A DNA stretch of 64,000 bases from Siderastrea radians (taxonomy: Eukaryota; Cnidaria; Anthozoa; Scleractinia; Rhizangiidae). The position numbers and the translations under genes are program-made. Below, in pieces: positions 36,046 to 49,600 of the stretch (its first letter is position 1; the number at the start of each line of letters is the position of its first letter). The stretch is from positions 53,161,415 to 53,225,414 of the forward strand of contig OZ024893.1 in assembly GCA_964017195.1 (NCBI GenBank). Direction: 5' to 3'. The notes beneath the pieces were generated by a model. The model searched no databases. It saw only the letters and a program-made list of their open reading frames with translations, and was not told the DNA's origin.

Positions 36046-37011
36046 TGCACTTGCCATCGGCTTCCCCGAGGGGGGAACCCCGGGCTGATGTGGGGACTTT
36101 GCTTATTGTGCATTTCAGAGTTCTTGTATTTCCCCCCGGGTGGGGGATTTTTTTCTAGCAAAGTCCCCAGTACTTGGCGAAGCCAGACACCCAACAGGAC
36201 TTCAAGACGCACCTCAGGACTTCATTTTGGTTCTTTGAAGAGTTAACAAACACTCGAGACTTCACGTTCTGATGAAGAATTGAACTTAATTTCTTTTTCT
36301 TGAATACTCTGCAAGGTGCTATAAATCAGTCCTATTACTGTATATGAGCAGTCTGGCGAAAATTCGAACTTTTATTTCCGCCGTGAATTCCCCACAATCT
36401 GTTCTAAATCTGTCTGGACTGATGACAACACGGGAGAACACACTATATACCATCACGGTTCATTTGCTGCTTCTAAACACAACGCCCTTTACTTAAATGG
36501 TTACTGTAATGCTTGAGACAATAACCATTCTTGTGAATATTTCAACTTTTTTCTGTCCTTAATTATTCGCAAGCTGCTCTAAATCTGTCCCGACTAATGA
36601 CAAACGAGATGTATCGGCAAATATTAATGAAGAATTTATAATTAGAACCTGTTGGCCTCTAACAATAATATGTACACAGGGGAATTCTAAACTTGCTTAT
36701 GCCTGCCAATAGGTACAAATATTTGACAGATGGTCTGTTTGATAGACAAAAAACAATGGATTTCAACACATATTCTTCTTCTCCTCCGCCATCTTGTCAT
36801 TGATTGAGCGAATCTTGCTCCAATCTTCTCTCAGTTCTCCAGTAGCAAATTCCCCACATTTTCCTCGAGAGTCGGGTCATCATAAATCTAAGTCCCCACA
36901 TTTCCCCCACCACAATGGTTCAAATTTGTTGCAAAGTCCTCATAAAGTCCCCATATTTCCCCACATCAGCCCGGGGTTCCACCCCCCTCGGGGAAGCCGA
37001 TGACAGGTGCA
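36046..37011. mobile_element. 966-bp inverted-repeat element with 3-bp TTA target repeats
   Basis: Ends TGCACTTGCCATCGGCTTCC and reverse complement, arms ~50 bp containing CCCCGAGGGGGG and CCCCGGGCTGATGTGGGG, flanked by TTA (36043-36045, 37012-37014). Compatible with PIF/Harbinger. The interior repeats GTCCCCACATTTCCCC motifs. Confidence 0.65.
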
Positions 37012-37730
37012 TTAATGGCACGTCCATACTTCCAAACGAGAATCAATAGTTGAATATTTTGTCTTCCAATTTCACACGCTCAAGTACTAAATAGGAGATT
37101 GAGCAGCCTTCTAGTTTTTTCTTGGGAACCTCAAGATCAAACACGCGTTCAGCTTAGCCCAATTCTTTGATATTTGATAAATACCTGAGAGTATTGTGGA
37201 GTAATTTCCTGCCATACATGTATACACTTTAAGGAAAAAGGGCCGCACCATATTCGAGCCATTATTTAACCAGTCACACAAAATTATCCATTTGAACAAC
37301 AGAACCAACATTGTGTTCGGTATGAAAAATTCGAAATGACACCAAAAAACATTCAACAAACACAAACGGTTGGCAAATTATTATTGCTATGCTTCTAATG
37401 AAGGTTAGAAACATAAATAGTTTTAATTTTACCTGTTCCTCTGAGCTGCTTCTTCACGTTTTATTCAGGTCCTCTTCTTTCAGGTACTACCTTCTGCTCT
37501 TGAACTGAGGTATGCTCGCTTGAATACCTTCTGACGAAGATATTAGCTGGTATGATAATGTCTGTTTTCCGGCTACTTCGTACTAAAACACCCTGTACTT
37601 GAACTTTTTATTGATCTCTCCGTGAACGTCAACCACATGTTTACAACTGTCTGGTGCCGTTGTTAAAACAGTTAAATTTGTTTGTCCGTTTTGTTAAGGT
37701 TTGTTACACACTTCATTAAACAAACCAAAT

Positions 37731-37926
37731 ATGGTAAACGTTCTACATGGTGGAAGCTCCATGTGGTGAACGTTCTACGTTGTAAATGGTGAGCGTTGGA
37801 AATGATGCACGTCCTAAGTGATGTACGTTGCATGTTCTAATGGTGCGGGTACTAATTAGTGCACGTTTTATATCGTGCATGTTCTAAATGGTGGACGTTC
37901 AAAATTGTGCACGTCCCTTAACGTGT
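37731..37926. repeat. Degenerate ~16-bp tandem repeat, consensus ATGGTGNACGTTCTAA
   Basis: About eleven diverged units, for example ATGGTAAACGTTCTAC, TGGTGAACGTTCTACG, ATGATGCACGTCCTAA, TCGTGCATGTTCTAA, ATGGTGGACGTTCAAA. ACGT is the most conserved core. Confidence 0.7.
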
Positions 37927-38070
37927 TATTACTACAAGGTACTTCTGCCTTAAAACTGTAAAAAAAACCACACATACATACAAACAAACTTTTGCTAACT
38001 TGTCGACAAATATAAGTATAACTTTGTGATTCCGCTCTCAACCGAGTTCATTACTAGGTAATCACTCATA

Positions 38071-38340
38071 CTAAGGGGGGGGGGGGGCAGGGGCGTTTAA
38101 ACCTCCCGCTTCCCGTAACCTTTAATCCCGGTTCCCGCCCTGTATTTGTTGGCTCCCGCCTCTTTGCATTTTTTCGATTGCAAAATATTGCGCAATGTTG
38201 CATGATTTTCCCTTTTTCTCCCGCTTCCTGCCACATTGGGAATCCCGCTTCCCGACCCTCTTCTCCCGCCTCCCCTACACCTCCAGCCCCCTTTTTTCCC
38301 GGTCTCCCGCCCCCCTGGCCCCCCTTACTAAGTGTGTCCC
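38071..38340. mobile_element. G/C-tract MITE (CTCCCGCTTCCCG family), third copy
   Basis: Same organisation as 20771-21050, starting GGGGCAGGGGCGTTTAAACC and ending in CCCCCCTTACTAAG, which is repeated once. Confidence 0.55.
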
Positions 38341-40628
38341 CCCTTACTAAGTGTACCAGTGTCAATGCATTTGTAAATTTTATCACTATTTTAGATTGAC
38401 ACAAAAGAAGCGTAACATAGAACTTTTCATAGTTTTGATAATTTTGATAATTTTCATAATTTTGACACAAGCTGGGGCTGTATCATAAAATATCAACGTC
38501 GGCCTAACAGAGATATGCAGTTAGCCTCGAAAGTCTAAATCTGAATAAGGTCAATGCGTTTTTTTGGCGGACGTCAACACGTTCTATTATTTTAATTTCA
38601 AATAGTGCGTCTGGTTAAGGCAGTTACTTTCAAGCGTTGCCCCAGGACTTTTCTACAAATACGAAAAGAACATTGTCAGAGGCTCCTGGTAGTTGTAGCA
38701 ACTTACTGGGAGTTTTGCGGATTTAAAAACAAGAACCCCGAATTGATAAATGTATCCTGGATCAAATTTCCAGTGCAGTGGTTAGGGACCACTTAACGTC
38801 TCTGTTATGATAAATGTACGCTTGTCTGGAAACGAAAACAGTACGAAGAAAAACTGAAAGCAAAAGCAACGCACAAGACCTCGAGGAAAAAAACACTAAA
38901 ACCACTTACATTTGGTGCGGTGTTGTTTAAAAATGCTTATGGCTAACTGCTGAACAGCAAAAACTGATCAACTGCTAGCAAACTTAATTGTGCCACATGC
39001 GATTGAAAAGTGACCGAAACGTTAGTTTCAAACTTATGCTACGAAAAGCTTAGAAAAGAAATCAGAATAAAGCACCTGTGCAAACGTGCAACTCTACGGT
39101 ATGCACGCATAATAATAATGGTAACAAAAACAAGATGAGGCTAAAGCTAAATTAATATTGGCGTTAACTACTCTATGCACGACTCTGCATGCCTGGTTGC
39201 ACCTGAGAAACTTGCGGCCCCTTCAGTTTATATTCTGTTGCCATATAAACACTCTAATGTTGTTTACGACTCGATTGGGATAATTATAGAGCCATCAGGC
39301 AATTAATTAATTGAAACTGGTAGACTATCACGTACATCACCAATGAATTCACGGATTTTGTTAATCAAAGAATAATCTAGATGCACGTTTAATGTTTTTG
39401 TCCTTTTCTTGAATTCAAGGCCTTGTTCAAGAGGTTTTTGTGCTGTATCGCTGTTAATGTTATAGACTACTGCATCTATCGTACTAAAGCACCAAAAGTG
39501 GACGACCAAAATAAATCAACGTAGTTTGCAATCAATTTGAAAATCTTTTATACAACATACTATTAGAAACGTCATCGGTGTGAGATGAAACGAATTACTG
39601 TCAAAAGGCAGGAAGACGAATACTACTTTGAGGCCCTTAAAACTCGTCACCGTTGGTTCTCGGTTACCCTGCAAGCAGAGTTTTCTTGGTCGCCTTATAT
39701 AAAAAAATATTGGGTTTAAGCGGCTCTCAACCGGTTTTTAGCTTACGCATGCTGTAAAGGTCGTCAAAAAGTGCGCGCGTTGTGATACGCCTGCAAACGT
39801 GTTATACACGACAGATTTGCATATTTTCGCCCAAAACATCTCCCAGCTCAGAAAATCAGTAGAAAGACAAGGCAGCAATTGTTAAACCTATATTTGGTGA
39901 TAAGATTTATCCAGAGTGCAAAGTGACGCAAGTTACGCTTTCATGATGTTCACAAGTTTTGGTGAAACTGCCGCATAAGCGCGTGCGCAAAATATGCAAG
40001 ACAGAAAGTGTCGATGCGAGTGACGAATATTGCGCATGCACGACAGGAAATGGGACGGTTTTGCGCCGAGGTTACTTATTCCCCCGCCGAAACATAGGGC
40101 GACCATGAAGCCTTTGCTTGCGTGGTAGTTCTGGGTCGGTCCTCAGAAATAACTAGATTGTATGAAGTTTTCCTATTTGCAATCTGTGAATATATTTCTC
40201 TTTGGAAAAAAAAGAAGTCGGTGCACTGCTTCCGGCAATACACACGTTTTTGTTGCTGTATATAAGTACACTAGGTCAAAAAATGTGTGTATAAATAATT
40301 TATCACTAAATTACAGGTGCTACAAAAGAAAATGTCAACAAGGGAACGTAAAATTACTAGTTTTTCGTTCTTCGTCTACTAAAAAAATGATTGATTGGTT
40401 TTGATTTTCGAGTCTATTATTTCAAGTATCAAATTCCTTGATTCATAGTGCATATTTTTAAATATTTGTTCTGGATTGATTAATGTCCCTTCTCTGCACT
40501 AAATTTATTGACAAAAAATGATCGTTAAGGGTATTTTTCATTAATTAGATGATACATATCATTGATCTATTCTTTGGAAGAGTCCTCAGACCTAACATGA
40601 AAACACAGTGGTTTCTAAAAAGTTAAGA

Positions 40629-43600
40629 TTAAGGCAGAGAATTGGCTTTGCCATGATATTCATCGTTTCTTTCTGCGTCGATGAGCTTAGTGTGCTCGTC
40701 TTCCGTTTTTTTACCCACCAAGTTAGGCTGAATCAGCTTGCTGAACCGCTGAAAAACAAAACGAAATTCTTTTTTTAATATTTAAAGCTATCTTCCCGGG
40801 GTGCACCACTGAATTTTAGACGAATTCGAATTTTTTAATCGTCTTACGGTATAATCTTATTCACACAGTCAAAAATTGTGACGTAAAAACCAAAGAAACT
40901 GCTAAGTGGTAATTGCATAGGCTTGGGTCGAGTGCTACACAATTAAAAGTTTCATCTTGTTGTATTTAACCTTTGAAGGAGGAGAGGATTCGCCCACACT
41001 AGCGTCAGACCTATCCAAAGTACTTCGTCTGTGCTTGAAATAGTACCATTACCTCTTTCTTTAAGCAGTTTCGTAACAGGGGTATATAGCGCACCTGGCT
41101 ATTTCTGATATTCAGGAGGCTACCAAATGGACAAATATTTGGTATATATTTATTTCAGATTGTTACTACTCGTAACACCTCGTAAGTCTAAACAGTGTAC
41201 AACAAACTTGAGTTATCTTGACTTGAAAAAGTATTTACCTCTTTAATAGTTCCAGTAGTGTTGATCACTTTGTATATCATCACTCCAGGGATAAACATCA
41301 ATGAGGACGCTGTCAACAGCCAGCCAATAGCCATTCCCCAGTCTGGATACTCGTATTTACCATATGTGAGCGGGGAATACGTCGCAATGTAGAAGAAGAA
41401 GATAAACTAGCAAATTGAAGGTAAATTGATATTCAGATTAAGTGTTTTGTTAGAATCGTTCTGAAATGAATAGAGAATGTCAAATATGCAGTGTACGATT
41501 TGGCACTCTTTAGACTTACTCCAAGTCGCTTGTATTATATTGGACGAAAGCAATGATTATCGTGCGGAGATAAGAGTAAGATAAGTGATGACATCTACGT
41601 TCGTGTATAGCGAGCGATAATTTTCTCTACGCGAGCAGAATATTGCGTGTGTCGCGCGCGATGCAAATCAGTGAAGTATAGGATACGAGCTGCAAAACCA
41701 GCTGCCATTTTGATCCATGTTCGTGGACCACGCGCGCGCCCTCAATAATCAGAACAAGCCACTTGGAGCAAGTCTAGGCGCTCTTCTGCCTAAGAGATGA
41801 CAACAACGGTATTATAACTTACCAAACAAAATATCGGTGAGAAAAAGCACCAGCACCAGCCACTCCAAGGACTGATACGAAATCCCACCATACTTTCAAT
41901 GTTGTCATAGAAACGACGCCAACCTGTCAATGGCAAGAGAAGACATTATGGTATTTTCTCTGAGGAAAGTTACAAATTGTATCCCTAACGTGCAAAATGT
42001 ACGTTATAAGGAAGTGTTACCTAACCTTATGCCTCGCATTCGGGATAAATGGCCACACCGTGGTGGAGTGGAGTGGAGTGGAGTGGAGTGGGGGGAAATT
42101 TTAAGTGGAGTGGGGTGGAGTGGAACAAAGTGGAGAGGAGTAGAGTGGAGTGGAGTGGATTTGGAGTGGATTTGGAGTGGAGTGGAGTGGAGTGGAGTGG
42201 AGTGGATTTGGAGTGGAGTGGAGTGGAGTGGAGTGGAGTGGATTTGGAGTGGAGTGGAGTGGAGTGGAGTGGAGTAGAATGGAGTAGAGTGGAGTGGAGT
42301 GGAGTGGATTTGGAGTGGAGTTGAGTGGAATGGAGTAGAGTGGAGTGGAGTGGAGTGGATTTGGAGTGGATTTGGAGTGGACTGGAGTGGAGTGGACTGG
42401 AGTGGAGTGGAGTGGAGTGGAGTGGCGTGGAGTGGAGTGGAGTGGCGTGGAGTGGAGTGGCGTGGAGTAGAGTGGAGTAGAGTGGATTAGAGTGGAGTGG
42501 AGTGAATTTGGAGTGGAGTGGAGTAAAGTGGAGTAAACTGGAGAGGAGTTCAGTGGAGTAGAGCAAAGTGGAGTGGAGTAGAGTGGAATGGAGAGGAGTG
42601 GAGTGGAGTGGAGTGGAGTGGAGTGGAGTGGAGTGGATTTGGAGTGGATTTGGAGTGGACTGGAGTGGAGTGGAGTGGAGTGGATTGGAGTGGAGTGGCG
42701 TGGAGTGGAGTGGCGTGGAGTAGAGTGGAGTAGAGTGGATTAGAGTGGAGTGGAGTGAATTTGGAGTGGAGTGGAGTAAAGTGGAGTAAACTGGAGAGGA
42801 GTTCAGTGGAGTAGAGCAAAGTGGAGTGGAGTAGAGTGGAATGGAGAGGAGTGGAGTGGAGTGGAGTGGAGTGGAGTGGAGTGGAGTGGAGTGTTATGGA
42901 GTGGAGTGGAGGAGTGTTATGGAGTGGAGTGGAGTTGAATTTGGAGTGGAGTGGAGTGGAGTGGAGTGAATTTGGAGTGGAATGGAGTGGCTTGAAGTGG
43001 AGTGGAGTAGCGTGGAGTAGAGTGGAGTGGAGTGAATTTGGAGTGGAGTGGAGTGGAGTGGAGTAGCGTGGAGTAGAGTGGAGTGGAGTGAATTTGGAGT
43101 GGAGTGGAGTGGCGTGGAGTGGAGTGGAGTAGAGTGAATTTGGAGTGGAGTGGAGTGGAGTGGCGTGGAGTAGAGTGGCGTGGAGTGAATTTGGAGTGGA
43201 GTGGAGTGGAGTGAATTTGGAGTGGAGTGGAGTAAAGTGGAGTATAACTGGAGAGGAGTTCAGTGGAGTAGAGCAAAGTGGAGTGGAGTAGAGTGGAATG
43301 AAGAGGAGTGGAGTGGAGTGGAGTGGAGTGTTATGGAGTGGAGAAGAGTGGAGTGGAGTTGGATTTGGAGTGGAGTGGAGTGGAGTGGATTGGAGTACAG
43401 TGGAGTGGAGTGGAGTGGAGTGTTACGGAGTGGAGTGGAGTGGAGTGTTATGGAGTGGAGTGTTATGGAGTGGAGTGGAGTGGAGTGGAGTGTTACGGAG
43501 TGGAGTGGAGTGGAGTGTTATGGAGTGGAGTGTTATGGAGTGGAGTGGAGTGGAGTGGAGTGGAGTGGAGTGTTATGGAGTGGAGTGGAGTGGAGTGGAG

Positions 43601-46600
43601 TGTTATGGAGTGGAGTGGAGTGGAGTGGAGTGTTATGGAGTGGAGTGGAGTGGAGTCGAGTGGAGTAGAGTGTTATGGAGTGGAGTGGAGTGGAGTGGAG
43701 TGGAGTGGAGCAAAGTGGAGTGGAGCGGAGTGGAACGTTGTGGCTGTTAAAAAATACCTAAATGGTCTAAAAGTGGCAACATATATTGGCTCAGTTATTT
43801 TTAGGATCCGTTTGAACAAACAAAAGTCATAGTTGCACTGGTGGAAACATAAAACTAATTTTCTAGCTTTATGCAAAATTTCAACGCCATAAGCAAATGT
43901 CTTTGGTAATCGATAAAAATGATGAAATGCCTAACTTAATTCCATGTTCTGGAAGTCTTTAGAAATTATATTTTTAAAGTACTCTTAGTCAGCATTTACA
44001 CATATGAGAGTATTTATGTGGTCAAACTCAGCGAAATGCGGGTTACGTTATAGTGCCTTTACGGCATTTAAAAGGACCCCTGAGGTATTACTTTAAATAT
44101 GTACATTTATGTGTACGCACTTCAGGAAGATGACATTTTTTCATAGGTTGTTCTCACCATAAAGCCATCCAATAGCCACGCTTTCACCGACAACCACCAG
44201 TAAAAGAACTGTTCCGCTGCCACAGAAGTTGTCAAACAACTGAAAGACGTACATTCCTCCCTGCAACAAAAATCGATAGCAACATTTATTTCGTTCCTGT
44301 CTTATGCAGCTAGCATTTTATTTCGAAGCTAGGAATCAATCATCCCTGAAGAAATATATAACAAAATTTTCGGGATGATTCCGCTGTAAATATCCAGATT
44401 TTATTTTTTTTTTAGAATTCGTTTATTGTGGGAATTCGGTGTATGGTACAAAGCAAAAAATAGCATTTACCTTAGTGACCATGGATAGTCCAACCAGGTA
44501 CCAGACAGCACACATAAAAGCTGTGAAGAGCTCCTTGCGGCATCCACGTCTCAGGTAGTGTGGAAATAAATCGGCAGCGGCCGTCACAATGGCCTCTATG
44601 ATTACAAACTTTAAAAAGACATAAACGGATACGATTACATATTAATGATCATTTGTTACACCAGAAATTGTAGTCTGTTGTACCTTTCAAGGAAATGGAA
44701 TCACATAAGAGGAATACATTGCTTCAATTTTACTGATCAAGAGCAACGCAAGATTTCTCGATTAATCAGTCAGTCTCTGATCATTTGATTGCTGTCACTG
44801 ACTCCTCCAGCCTAGTACCCAGACGTTCTCTTCTCGCTCACACGACTTGGCGCGAAATTTCGTGACGTCATTCGGTGACGTCAAGACATTTCGCACCAAG
44901 TCGAGTTGAGTGAGCGGGAGGAGAACGCCTGGGTACTAGGCTGTGATTCCTCAACAGGTTAGGAAAGCGTGCTCGTAATTTCATCCATCAGGCTTGAGCC
45001 AGAGTAGTGTAACAATCAAAACTGACAAACTAGTCGATTCCTATATCGATTCTTATCATTTACCGCACTGTCCATTCCAAGTAGGAGAAGCATGAAGAAG
45101 AAAAAAACAGACCACATTGGAGCGATAGGCATCTGAGCTACTGCTTCAGGATAAGCTATAAAAACAAGTCCAGGACCTGAAGAGAAATAGCAGTTACACA
45201 CCTGACGTAAGGATGATGTGTGAGTGATAAAATATCTTGATAATAAAGGGTATACTGCGTAGCACCTTGAACTACAAAGATATTCAGAAATTGGATATAG
45301 GCGCTATCAACTGTCAGATAATGACACCGATGGTAAGTCTGTAGAAAGAATCTCCAAGACAGATATGGTTAACTAATCATACATAAGTCTCTTTTTTTCG
45401 GCATTCCCTGGGTAACAGATTGTAGAGTGGGAGGTTTTGGCGTGGGTTTGAATTCCTGCCGTACCACCAATGGCGCGCGGCCTCAGCTCATATGGTCACG
45501 TCTTTCGGCAGTTGGGCTGTAGGGCTTATCTTATAGGACTTAAAGGAGAGTTACGGAACCCATTTTACCTTTCGATAGGAGTAAGGTTCTCGGTGTCTTG
45601 ATTTGGTGTCTGTGAGTGTGTGTGCTTTTCTGGAAGATCTTTCAAGAAGGGTAAGGCCCAGTTCAGACGCCGTACCAAATATATTTTCGCCTCGAGGTCG
45701 TATTCAGTCTCTGTAAGCGGCGAGCTTTGCCGTACCCTGAGATTTTGCCTTGCCTAATTGAAATCTCTCGAAAAAACTGATTTTGACATCGTACCACTGC
45801 CAAATAACCACGTACTACTTGGTTCGGCACATGAGAGGGAAGGCGTCTGAACTAGACCTAAATTAAAGTTAACTGAGATCCGCATTTCAGATACCTAAAC
45901 TGCATTCCATAAATTACTGTAATTGACTGGGGTTTAGTACACGTCGAGTGGATTACCGATGTTGCGTTTTCCATGTGTGTGTCTCACAATTAAAGCCGTC
46001 TTACCGTTTGTTGGACATTAAACTCAGGGTAAACATTTGCCTAATTCACCCTAAACTTTGTGAAGCCATTTGGTAAGTGGAATTACCTTGTTGAACAACG
46101 TCTTTTACTTCTACTCCTTGATTTTTGGCCATGAAGCCTAAGACAGAGAAAATCAGAAATCCCGCATAGATACTTGTTCCGCTGTTGAAAAATGTGTACC
46201 ATATGCAGTCCCTACAGAGACAAGTCTTATGTCAATTTTTGTACTGGTTTGTTTTGCTTTGCTTATAAAAGTTAATCCCGTAACGAATGAAACTTTCAGG
46301 AAATTCGGCTGTCTTCTTTGATTTTGGATGTGCTTCCTGATGCTAGTTTGTATATCGGTATACTCTACGGTTGGCTTTTGTCAGATATATTTCAAGAATA
46401 GTTTCACTGACGATGCTAAAATTAATGCTACAAATGGCACTGTTTTTCGTGTTTTTGGTAGATACTTATGTGCCAGGTAGTTATAAAAAAACCTGATTGA
46501 GTGAATTAGTGAATGGGCCGCGCATCAAGTGTTTTATGAGTTTTATACTTGTAAAAATTGTTGTGGTATTTGTTAAAGCTCCCCAGTGCCATCAAGGCTC

Positions 46601-49600
46601 CAAATCCAATAGAATACGAGAAAAACACCTGGGTAGCAGCGTCCAGCCAGACCTGAAAAGACATAACATTGTCACTTTGGGATAATAGCTGGTTTCACTA
46701 AGATCACTAAAGCTTTCCAGATCGCTGCCCCTTCCGCAAATCCTTCTCCCGAACCACTTTCCTTTCCCTTTCAGCGTTGGTACGGCAGAAATCTGTACTC
46801 GCATTCTAAAAGAACTGGAAAATCAACGAAATTCAAATACAGCTTTGACCAATTAGACCCTTTGTATGTTATCCTAATCAGTATCCTAATCAGCACACGC
46901 CTTACAATTGCACATCGGCCAACCAGAAAGTCTGTTTGCTATTCCGAGCGACATTTGCAACTTGCTCAGGACCGCTTTATAATTCTTACAAACATTACAA
47001 AATTTCAACCAAACCTTTGACATTTTCAACTTTCGCTTGGCTGGACCTCGTAAATTACCTTAATTTTGAGTTTTTCTTACTCGAGGTTTTATCAACAACT
47101 CGTCAAAAACAGAATAATAACAAACCGTATACACACATCTGACGAAAAAGAATTTGAAAGTATTTGAAACAAGAAAGCCCACTGGGCATTTTAACCGGCC
47201 ATTCTGACCCTCCCCACCCCTAGGTTTCACAAATGTTAGCGCGATCCTTTTTTTTACGAACCGGCGTGACGAAAAGTGTGATTGTGTGACACAATATTTT
47301 GACTGTAGCGGTACTGGATGACGTAATGTTTAAACTCTGATGACTCAGCTTATCTTTCTTATCGCTTTATTTGTGCTGAAAAACGCAAAATCACTCAAAC
47401 GTTGAATGTCCATATGAATTCGTCCACAACTGAGAATGCTCACACAGGGACGACGAAGTATTTACTGTTGTGCCTAGACCTTAAATACAAACAGTGAACA
47501 TAGCAGTAGAATCAAAATATAACGCTTGATAAACACGAGCTCGAGCAGATCGTCAGAGTATGGGGCACGTCAAGATATCTCATGACGCGATGTTTAAATC
47601 CAGTTTGCTAACCCGGTAAACAAGCGAGCGGGGACGAAAGTCGCCCACGTCTTTGAAAGCTAACGCGCCTGTCGAGCCGCAATCGATTTCGCGCTCACTC
47701 GCCTGTTTTTCTTTTCCTTCACTATCTATCTCTGAACGGAAAGTGAGACTGCTCGTAGCCTTTAGCGAACACCACACGCAAACCACACAAATCCGTCGAT
47801 AATATTCAGATATTTTCGTTCTTTCAATGCAAAAAGACTCGTAACACCTGCCTTATTAATTAATCTCCTTATTAATGACGATTCCTTCGTATCAACTTCT
47901 CGCCTCAAATAAACACTCATTTCTCTCCGTTCACAAGAACTATCATGTACTGATGTGCAATCAACTAATATTGCATCTTCATACTAGTACCAATTCCTTC
48001 TCTTCCTAGCCCACGCCGGCAAAACGCAACTGTCCTTTTTGTCCGCTGCGAAATACAAGTTAGCCAATCAGAAACCTTACAATCCACTTCGCAAACACCC
48101 CCCCCCCCCATAAAACGCCAAGGGAAACTGCCTCTCACGCAAAACGCAACTTTCATAGCAAATCACATTCACAGAAGCGTGATATGCTCCTGACATTCAC
48201 AAATTCTTCTGACTCCCACATTTTTACACCCCTCAAAATGTCAATCCCAATAAAAAAAACTCCTGCGCTATAAAATTTTTCACCATAACCACTAACTAGA
48301 TCAGACAACACAGTCAATTTCGCATTCAATCCTATTTTCGCATTCAATCCTATCAAAAATAATGCACGCGCAAGAAGTGGCGCAAGAAGTTCTTGCGCCG
48401 CAAGAACACGCAAGCCCGCGCAAGAAGTGAAAGTGCTAGGTTTTTGCAGTTTACCCGCAAGAACATTCGAAACGCAAGAAGTTGAAAATCTATCCGCAAA
48501 AAGTTACTAATGTTACCGCAAGCCGCAAGAAGCCGCAAGAAGTACTGAGGGTCCAGCCAAAGAAACTTGTAGTGCTCGTGTTAGTGTGAGGTATTGCAAA
48601 AGTAATGAGAGCGAATCTCGCGCTCTATTCTCTTTGAAATATCACCGAGCTTTCGAGCGATTTTTCGCCGTGTTGGCGTGTTGGCGTGTTGGCGCGACAA
48701 TTCGCCAAGTCAAGCGAAAGTTCACAAGGCTAATAAAAAAATCAAGGAAGCAAATGTTCGAACAACCGAAGTATCGAAGAAAATTCACATCACGAAATGG
48801 AATATCCGCCAGCTTTCCGACTGCAAGATAAACACCCGGTAAACATGATCTCCGGCACATGACAAAACATGAACAATTTTTTTAAGCGTGTCTCAGATAC
48901 AGTGATACGGGTTCAACTCAGAACTGACTCAATTCAGTTTTTTATTCCATCCAAGAAATAGAAACAAAAAGGTCCAAAAGCTATAATTGTGGCAAACTGC
49001 GCGAACTCTTCTTTGACAGGCAAGACAAGACAAGACTCACACATGCAGGAGGTCATGCCATCGCGTGGGTGAAGTCATCAAGAATCCCTGCATCTTTACC
49101 AGTTTAATTTCCCAGCAAAAAAGGGATACTCGAAGAAATAGCATAGACATATGATTTCAACTACACATTCGCCTTTCGACACAGCTTGCTGCCCGGGGCT
49201 TGCTGTCTGGATGGCTTAGAGAACTGCTCGTGCATTGCGTTACAAAATGTCATTCAAGCAAATCACACCAAATTTGCATACGGCAGATTTGTGTTTACTC
49301 AGGTTAGAATTGACGTGCCGAATTTCTTTCAGATCGCGGAGTTTTAGTTTCCTTCAGACTTTTTTGGTTTACTTCGAAGATTTAAAATGTGATATCGACT
49401 TCAGCGTAATGAGTGGAACTATTTTTACAAACATAATGTGCTTTTCCAATTAAGACTTCGGGTATTATTTCTTCTCATCTGAGTGACCATGTTCATTTCT
49501 CACACGTGTGAGCGCAACTAATTAAAAGTATTTGTCCGAGTTTAATATGTTGGTGGAAGTACAGCAACACTGAACAGGTGAATGTCGGTTCTTTAATAAT

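Larger units (their letters stand above)
37027..39952. other. Right end of unit A, gene-free as far as visible
   Basis: Apart from the 16-bp repeat and the G/C-tract MITE nothing is recognised; the last base before the unit B junction is 39952. Confidence 0.4.

Noticed and set aside
36271..36300. CTGATGA motif as a third hammerhead
   Set aside because: No GAAAC block or stem II follows within a sensible distance.
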